A DNA stretch of 64,000 nucleotides from Opitutia bacterium (lineage in GTDB: Bacteria > Verrucomicrobiota > Verrucomicrobiia > Opitutales > Opitutaceae), in NCBI GenBank assembly GCA_016187945.1, contig JACPIT010000013.1, positions 300,738 through 364,737 on the forward strand, given 5' to 3'. Both the position numbers and the translations under genes were made by a program. Below, piece by piece: positions 60,410 to 64,000 of this stretch. Positions within the stretch are counted from its first letter, which is position 1, and each line of letters begins with the position of its first letter. Under the pieces are notes generated by a model that saw nothing but the letters and a program-made list of their open reading frames with translations, ran no database searches and was not told where the DNA came from.

Positions 60410-61414
60410 TCACCCGAGAATCTTTTCGATCTTCGCCAGCTCCTCCGCGCCGAGCGGCGGCTGCGCGAGCGCGCCGTGGAGATCGTCGAGCTGCGAGACT
60501 TTGCTCGCGCCGATGAGCACGGTCGTGATTTCCGGCCGACGGAAGAGCCACAGCACCGCAAGCTGCGCGAGCGTGGCGCCGCGCGCGACGGCGATGTCGT
60601 TCAGCGCACGGATTTTTCCGAGCAACTCCGGCGTGATACGCTCGCTCGGCAGGAACGGCGACACGCCGCGGCCCGCGCGCGAGTCGGCCGGGATGCCGTT
60701 GAGGTAGCGGTTCGTCAGCAGGCCCTGCGCGAGCGGCGAGAACGGGATGCAGCCCGCGCCGACTTCCGTGAGCGTCGGCAGCAGCTCCGGCTCCACCCAC
60801 CGCTCGAACATGTGGTATTTCGGCTGGTGGATGAGCAGCGGCACGCCGAGGGACTTCAGGATGGCGGCGGCCTCGCGTGTGCGTTTCGCGTCGTAGTTGG
60901 AAATGCCGGCGTAGAGCGCGCGGCCGCTGCGCACGGCGTCGGCGAGCGCGCCCATCGTTTCCTCGAGCGGCGTGTCGGGATCGGGCCGATGCGAGTAGAA
61001 AATGTCGACGTAGTCGAGGCCCATGCGCTTCAGGCTCTGGTCGAGCGAGGAGAGCAGGTATTTGCGTGAGCCCCACTCGCCGTAGGGACCGGCCCACATG
61101 TAGTAACCGGCTTTGGTCGAGATGATCAGCTCGTCGCGGTGCGCGGCGAAGTCGTCGCGGAGCAACTTGCCGAAGTTCTCCTCCGCGGAGCCGGGAGGAG
61201 GGCCGTAGTTGTTCGCGAGGTCGAAATGCGTGCAGCCGAGATCGAATGCGCGGCGCAGCAACGCGCGCTGATTCTCGAGCGCGTCGACGTGACCGAAATT
61301 GTGCCACAGCCCGAGCGAGAGCCGCGGGAGTTTTAAGCCGGAGCGACCGCAGCGCGCGTAGCGGCCGACTTCGTAGCGATTCGGGGCAGGGATGTAGGGC
61401 GAGGCAGACGACAT
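60410..61414 (-). CDS. Aldo/keto reductase (YghZ-like, AKR14 type)
   Basis: A 334-residue NADPH-dependent reductase. The catalytic tetrad is visible: D and Y in CTHFDLANNYGPPPGSAEE, K in IISTKAGYYMW, H in DIFYSHRPDPDTPLEETM. The cofactor-binding end is TTVLIGASKVSQLDDL. YGPPPGSAEENFG and GPYGEWGSRKYL are features of YghZ/Kv-beta-type enzymes, which reduce glyceraldehyde 3-phosphate and methylglyoxal-like aldehydes. The ATG at 61414 (MSSASPYIPAPNRYEVG) gives the normal length; the frame extends to 61768 without homology. Monocistronic, on the minus strand. Confidence 0.92.
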   Translation of the reverse strand: MSSASPYIPAPNRYEVGRYARCGRSGLKLPRLSLGLWHNFGHVDALENQRALLRRAFDLGCTHFDLANNYGPPPGSAEENFGKLLRDDFAAHRDELIISTKAGYYMWAGPYGEWGSRKYLLSSLDQSLKRMGLDYVDIFYSHRPDPDTPLEETMGALADAVRSGRALYAGISNYDAKRTREAAAILKSLGVPLLIHQPKYHMFERWVEPELLPTLTEVGAGCIPFSPLAQGLLTNRYLNGIPADSRAGRGVSPFLPSERITPELLGKIRALNDIAVARGATLAQLAVLWLFRRPEITTVLIGASKVSQLDDLHGALAQPPLGAEELAKIEKILG

Positions 61415-61756
61415 CGTGCCCGCAGCGTGAGCCGGCGACGCGCGCGGCTCAACGGGGAAGTCGCGGCGTGACGCGCGGACGGTTCGAAACGGACGGAGGA
61501 GTGGCCACAAAGAGGCACAAAGGGTTGCGACCGCAGCGGTGAGTTTTCCTGAGCGCCTATAGGCGCCGGCAAATTTGGGCGAGCCGTCGGGTTCTTGTGC
61601 CTCTTTGTGGCCAAAACTTCGAGGTCGTCGCCGCCGCCCCGGCGGCGACAACGAACGGGGCAAACGCCACGCACGTCCTTGGCCTCGCCAGTGTGGCCGG
61701 CACGCCGACCTGCCGCCCCACTTGACTAACAGGCCTGAAAGTCTAGCCTGTTTGCC
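61415..61756. other. Gene-free gap with a long inverted word pair and the vapB promoter
   Basis: About 342 bases. GTGGCCACAAAGAGGCACAA (about 61501-61520) is inverted against TTGTGCCTCTTTGTGGCC (about 61596-61613); a small hairpin GCGCCTATAGGCGC lies between (about 61553-61566). These words occur elsewhere in the window (near 50900). The last 35 bases hold the vapB promoter (see separate entry). Confidence 0.65.
61722..61752 (+). promoter_or_regulatory. VapBC promoter with operator-like inverted repeat
   Basis: TTGACT (61722-61727) and TAGCCT (61744-61749) are spaced 16 bases apart as -35/-10. AACAGGC (61728-61734) and GCCTGTT (61746-61752) form an inverted repeat covering the spacer and -10, a natural site for autorepression by the VapBC complex. 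The ATG at 61757 lies only seven bases beyond the -10, so the mRNA would be nearly or wholly leaderless. Confidence 0.7.
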
Positions 61757-62008
61757 ATGAAAACCCACGCTTCCACCGTCGGAGCCTTCGAGGCCAAAAA
61801 CCGCTTTTCCGAGTTACTGGAGCGCGTTGGACGCGGGGCCGAGATCACCATCACGAAGCACGACTCACCCGTGGCGCGCCTTGTGCCTGCAGGCACCGGG
61901 GCGAATTCGGCTCGCCTCAAGGCGACGGCCGAGCTGAAAATGCTGCGCAAGCGCTACGACCTGCGCAGCCTCAATGCGCGTGAACTGATCGACGCCGGCC
62001 GCCGATGA
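61757..62008 (+). CDS. vapB: Type II antitoxin, Phd/YefM-like (VapB role)
   Basis: An 83-residue antitoxin. The N-terminal DNA-binding fold of the Phd/YefM family is evident: STVGAFEAKNRFSELLERVG and EITITKHDSPVARLVPAG. The C-terminal LKATAELKMLRKRYDLRSLN and ARELIDAGRR would wrap the toxin. It overlaps the downstream PIN toxin gene by four bases (ATGA: start 62005, stop at 62008), the usual arrangement. A palindrome covers the promoter. The proteins are expected to form a repressor complex on that site. Confidence 0.92.
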   Translation: MKTHASTVGAFEAKNRFSELLERVGRGAEITITKHDSPVARLVPAGTGANSARLKATAELKMLRKRYDLRSLNARELIDAGRR

Positions 62009-62421
62009 AGGAATTCGTGCTCGATTGCTCCGCCACGCTGCCGTGGGTGTTCGGCTCAGAAGCGACGAAGGTGACCGATGCCCTTCTCGACCAACTCGCG
62101 CGCGGCGCCAAGGCATGGGTGCCGGCGCTGTGGCATCTGGAGCTGGCCAACGTGCTGCTGGGGGCCAAGCGCCGGAGCCGCATCGATCAGGCCGGCATCG
62201 AACAGTTCCTCGGTGCACTCGCGCTCTACGATATCGCGGTGGACCCCGACACCATGACCAATGCATGGGCGAAATCCCTCTCGCTCGCCGAGAGCTACGA
62301 CCTTTCGGTTTACGATGCAGCCTACTTGGAACTCGCGCTCCGCCGCGGCCTCCCGCTCGCGACCCTCGACACCGAACTCATAGCCGCGATGAAGCGAGCT
62401 GGAGGGAGGCTGGCGCTGTGA
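62005..62421 (+). CDS. vapC: PIN-domain ribonuclease toxin, VapC
   Basis: A 138-residue PIN toxin. Four acidic metal-binding residues are in place: D7 (EFVLDCSATLPW), E46 (ALWHLELANVLL), D104 (DLSVYDAAYLELAL) and D122 (LATLDTELIAA). It would cleave RNA, often tRNA or rRNA in this family, unless held by VapB. The start overlaps vapB and the stop (TGA) overlaps the GTG of the next gene by four bases, so three genes are translationally linked. Confidence 0.93.
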   Translation: MKEFVLDCSATLPWVFGSEATKVTDALLDQLARGAKAWVPALWHLELANVLLGAKRRSRIDQAGIEQFLGALALYDIAVDPDTMTNAWAKSLSLAESYDLSVYDAAYLELALRRGLPLATLDTELIAAMKRAGGRLAL

Positions 62422-62894
62422 AAACACCGGGGCGCAAGGATCGACGAAAAGACGCCTACTTTCGGCGCGTCGCATATGTGCTCGGTGCATGTCAACTCGT
62501 GGAATTCGAACTCAAGAGCTACATTGCTGAGGCGCTCGAACTCGCTCGCAAGTGCGCCGACGGACGCGTGCCGTTCAAGCTGCATGGCCGCGACTACGCA
62601 AAGGAACCGCTGGGAAGGCTGATTCCGGGGTTCAAGAAATTGAGCGACTGCCCGGCACTCGTGAAGCAGCTTGAGAGCTTCTGCGCGGAGCGAAACTTCA
62701 TCGCCCATCAGGCGCTCGCCTCATGCATTGATCCGGACGGTGATTTTGATTTTGGCACCTCAAGGAAGGAAGTGGCCCGACTCGCTAAGATCGAAAAGGA
62801 GGCCAAGTCGCTGGTTGAAGCGATCCATGCCGAGGCCCTGAAATTCAGAGCGCAGTTGGATTTTTACGATATGGACCGCGCCCAAGCGTCGTAA
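62418..62894 (+). CDS. HEPN-like protein coupled to vapBC (function unassigned)
   Basis: A 158-residue all-helical protein starting with GTG at 62418, overlapping the vapC stop by four bases. The helical profile (YVLGACQLVEFELKSYIAEA; LVKQLESFCAERNFIAHQAL) and the motif RNFIAH (R92, N93, H97; R-x4-H with a polar residue after R) match the HEPN superfamily nuclease signature. The rest is helical: RKEVARLAKIEKEAKSLVEA. HEPN toxins usually pair with MNT antitoxins, and I see none. Its coupling to a PIN toxin is unusual: it may be an accessory nuclease, a second toxin held by the same antitoxin, or an RNA-binding modulator. Family-level homology needs a profile search. Confidence 0.65.
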   Translation: MKTPGRKDRRKDAYFRRVAYVLGACQLVEFELKSYIAEALELARKCADGRVPFKLHGRDYAKEPLGRLIPGFKKLSDCPALVKQLESFCAERNFIAHQALASCIDPDGDFDFGTSRKEVARLAKIEKEAKSLVEAIHAEALKFRAQLDFYDMDRAQAS

Positions 62895-62949
62895 CAGCGC
62901 TTGGGCGGCGTCATTGTGCGGCGACGTAGCACAGACCTCCGGCATTTGC

Positions 62950-62993
62950 GCAGACCTTGCTTACACTTTTTGTGCAGAGGTTGTTTACACTTT
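62950..62993 (+). repeat. Tandem 24-bp direct repeat at the IS481 left end
   Basis: GCAGACCTTGCTTACACTTT (62950-62969) and GCAGAGGTTGTTTACACTTT (62974-62993) match at 17 of 20 positions with a period of 24. They lie just upstream of the transposase start and are candidate transposase-binding sites or part of the left inverted repeat. The TGT-type termini expected of IS481 could not be fixed. Confidence 0.55.
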
Positions 62994-63006
62994 GCTCGAG
63001 GGCATC

Positions 63007-63879
63007 ATGCCCTGGACAACAGTGGATCGAGTGCAGCAGCGGCGGCGTTTCGTCGCCTGGGTGCTGCAAGGCCAAAGGAGCTTTGCAGCGGTGTGTCGGC
63101 AATGTGGGATCAGTCGCGCTTGCGGCTACAAGTGGTGGCGGCGCTTCCGCCGCGAGGGGGCACGGGGCTTGCGCGATCGCTCGTCGCGTCCGCGGGTCGC
63201 GACGAGCCTGGCGGCCCGGTGGAGCGCGCGGGTGTTGGCGGTGCGGCGTCGCTTTCCGAGTTGGGGCGCCCCGAAGATCCGGGCGTATTTGCAGCGGTGC
63301 AGTCCGCGGGGGAAGCTGCCGGCGGTCGGCACGCTCGGACGTTGGTTGCGCCGGGCCGGGCGGGTGCGCCCGCGGATCTGCCGGGCGCGACGGGGACCGC
63401 GGGTGCCGGCGCCGGCGGCCGCGCGGGTGCAGCGGCCGAACGATTGTTGGACGATGGATTCCAAGGGAACGTTTCGCACCGGGGACGGACGTGGGGTGCG
63501 GGCGCTGACGGTGCGGGATGCGGTTTCGGGGTTTGTGCTGGCGGTGCGGCATCTCGCGCGGCCTTCGGAGGCGGCGGTGCGCGCGGTGTGTCGACGGCTG
63601 TTCCGTCGTCACGGGCTGCCGCGGGCGGTGCAGGTGGACAACGGGACTCCGTTCGGCGGGACCGGGCCGTTGGGCTTGTCGCGGCTGAGCGCGTGGTGGC
63701 TGCGGCTGGGCGTGCAGGTGCGGTTTTCGCGCCGCGCCTGTCCGCAAGACAATGCCGCGCACGAACAGATGCACCGCGTGCTGCGGCGGGAGACGGCGCG
63801 ACCGCCCGCACCCAACGTGCTGGCGCAACAGCGGCGCTTCGATCGGTGGCGGCGGCGCTATGATACCAACGTCCGCTAG
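63007..63879 (+). CDS. IS481-family DDE transposase, 3' end apparently truncated
   Basis: A 290-residue transposase. The N-terminal helix-turn-helix is VCRQCGISRACGYKWWRRF; the DDE residues are D in NDCWTMDSKGTF, D in VQVDNGTPFGG, and E in NAAHEQMHRVLRRE. The IS481 protein normally continues RxYN-x-RPHEAL near its end; here it stops after RRYDTNVR. The last codons look like the expected ...NRPH with one base missing, so a frameshift or disruption by the neighbouring element at about 63880 has removed the last residues. The ATG at 63007 (MPWTTVDRVQ) fits family members; a longer frame starts upstream. It abuts a different element on the right. Confidence 0.85.
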   Translation: MPWTTVDRVQQRRRFVAWVLQGQRSFAAVCRQCGISRACGYKWWRRFRREGARGLRDRSSRPRVATSLAARWSARVLAVRRRFPSWGAPKIRAYLQRCSPRGKLPAVGTLGRWLRRAGRVRPRICRARRGPRVPAPAAARVQRPNDCWTMDSKGTFRTGDGRGVRALTVRDAVSGFVLAVRHLARPSEAAVRAVCRRLFRRHGLPRAVQVDNGTPFGGTGPLGLSRLSAWWLRLGVQVRFSRRACPQDNAAHEQMHRVLRRETARPPAPNVLAQQRRFDRWRRRYDTNVR

Positions 63880-63923
63880 CTAATAGACTTTACGAGGCGG
63901 GCGGAAGCCGCTGAGATGGACGG

Positions 63924-64000
63924 ATGGCTCGCACCTTTCCGTTGTTGGGAGAAGAGTTGGTCAAACAGATCGAGACGGCGTGGGCCGAGCCCCAGCCGGA
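63924..64000 (+). CDS. Start of another reading frame, cut by the window edge
   Basis: From the ATG at 63924 the frame stays open for 25 codons: MARTFPLLGEELVKQIETAW followed by AEPQP. It is preceded by TTTACGAGGCGGGCGG with no obvious ribosome site. Its position directly behind a truncated transposase suggests another insertion sequence (perhaps IS630-like or a similar helix-turn-helix start), but this is a guess from context. Confidence 0.4.
   Translation, partial: MARTFPLLGEELVKQIETAWAEPQP

Overview
The window is high-GC bacterial chromosomal DNA with the look of a Verrucomicrobiota, most likely Opitutaceae-type, genome. This is an inference from gene content: a long TonB-dependent receptor, a PEP-CTERM surface protein, large hybrid sensor kinases, a DUF2339/DUF3999 pair, and very frequent palindromic intergenic repeats. 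No rRNA or tRNA gene and no CRISPR array was seen. Nearly all coding capacity is chromosomal and housekeeping or regulatory in character; the right end (about 61.7-64 kb) is an accessory patch with a toxin-antitoxin locus and insertion sequences.

Layout. 1-3.6 kb: a MarR regulator, membrane-fusion lipoprotein and RND pump in one leftward operon. 3.8-7.5 kb: a secreted thioredoxin-fold protein and a 984-residue Sel1/coiled-coil/LysM protein with a 15-fold YPDLR repeat. 7.8-13.2 kb: an AEC transporter, a beta-hydroxyacid dehydrogenase, an FGGY kinase and two small unknown proteins. 13.3-20 kb: a TonB receptor, a LytS/LytR-type sensor pair and 6-phosphofructokinase. 20.6-27.9 kb: an M14 peptidase, a cyclophilin, an M20 amidohydrolase, a REP-associated tyrosine transposase (RAYT) and a methyltransferase. 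28.2-32 kb: a CusRS-like two-component system beside a mono-heme outer-membrane barrel and a small cytochrome c. 32.3-38.1 kb: an amino-acid dehydrogenase, an FKBP isomerase, a PAS hybrid kinase and a GNAT enzyme. 38.2-40.6 kb: a bufferin-like RiPP locus. 40.9-50.4 kb: a BvgS-like hybrid kinase, a 2-hydroxyacid dehydrogenase, and DUF2339 with DUF3999. 51.1-61.4 kb: an M13 peptidase, a 1326-residue hybrid sensor kinase with its LuxR-type partner, a PEP-CTERM protein and an aldo/keto reductase. 61.7-64 kb: VapBC with a translationally coupled HEPN-like gene, then an IS481-type transposase and the start of a further reading frame.

How genes work together. The strongest candidate for a new system is at 38214-40644: a secreted precursor made of nine tandem SCKGKD/GCKGKD hexapeptides, followed by a DUF692 multinuclear iron oxidase (MNIO) and a DUF2063 partner. 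In known bufferin and methanobactin-type loci these three parts make a metal-binding modified peptide; the Cys context here differs from the usual EGKCG motif. The second theme is a REP ecosystem. At least eight families of imperfect palindromes share GTAG/CTAC ends, one family flanks and even enters the RAYT gene, and several copies supply stop codons or in-frame insertions to neighbouring genes. The third is a VapB-VapC-HEPN triplet, apparently expressed from a leaderless, operator-covered promoter.
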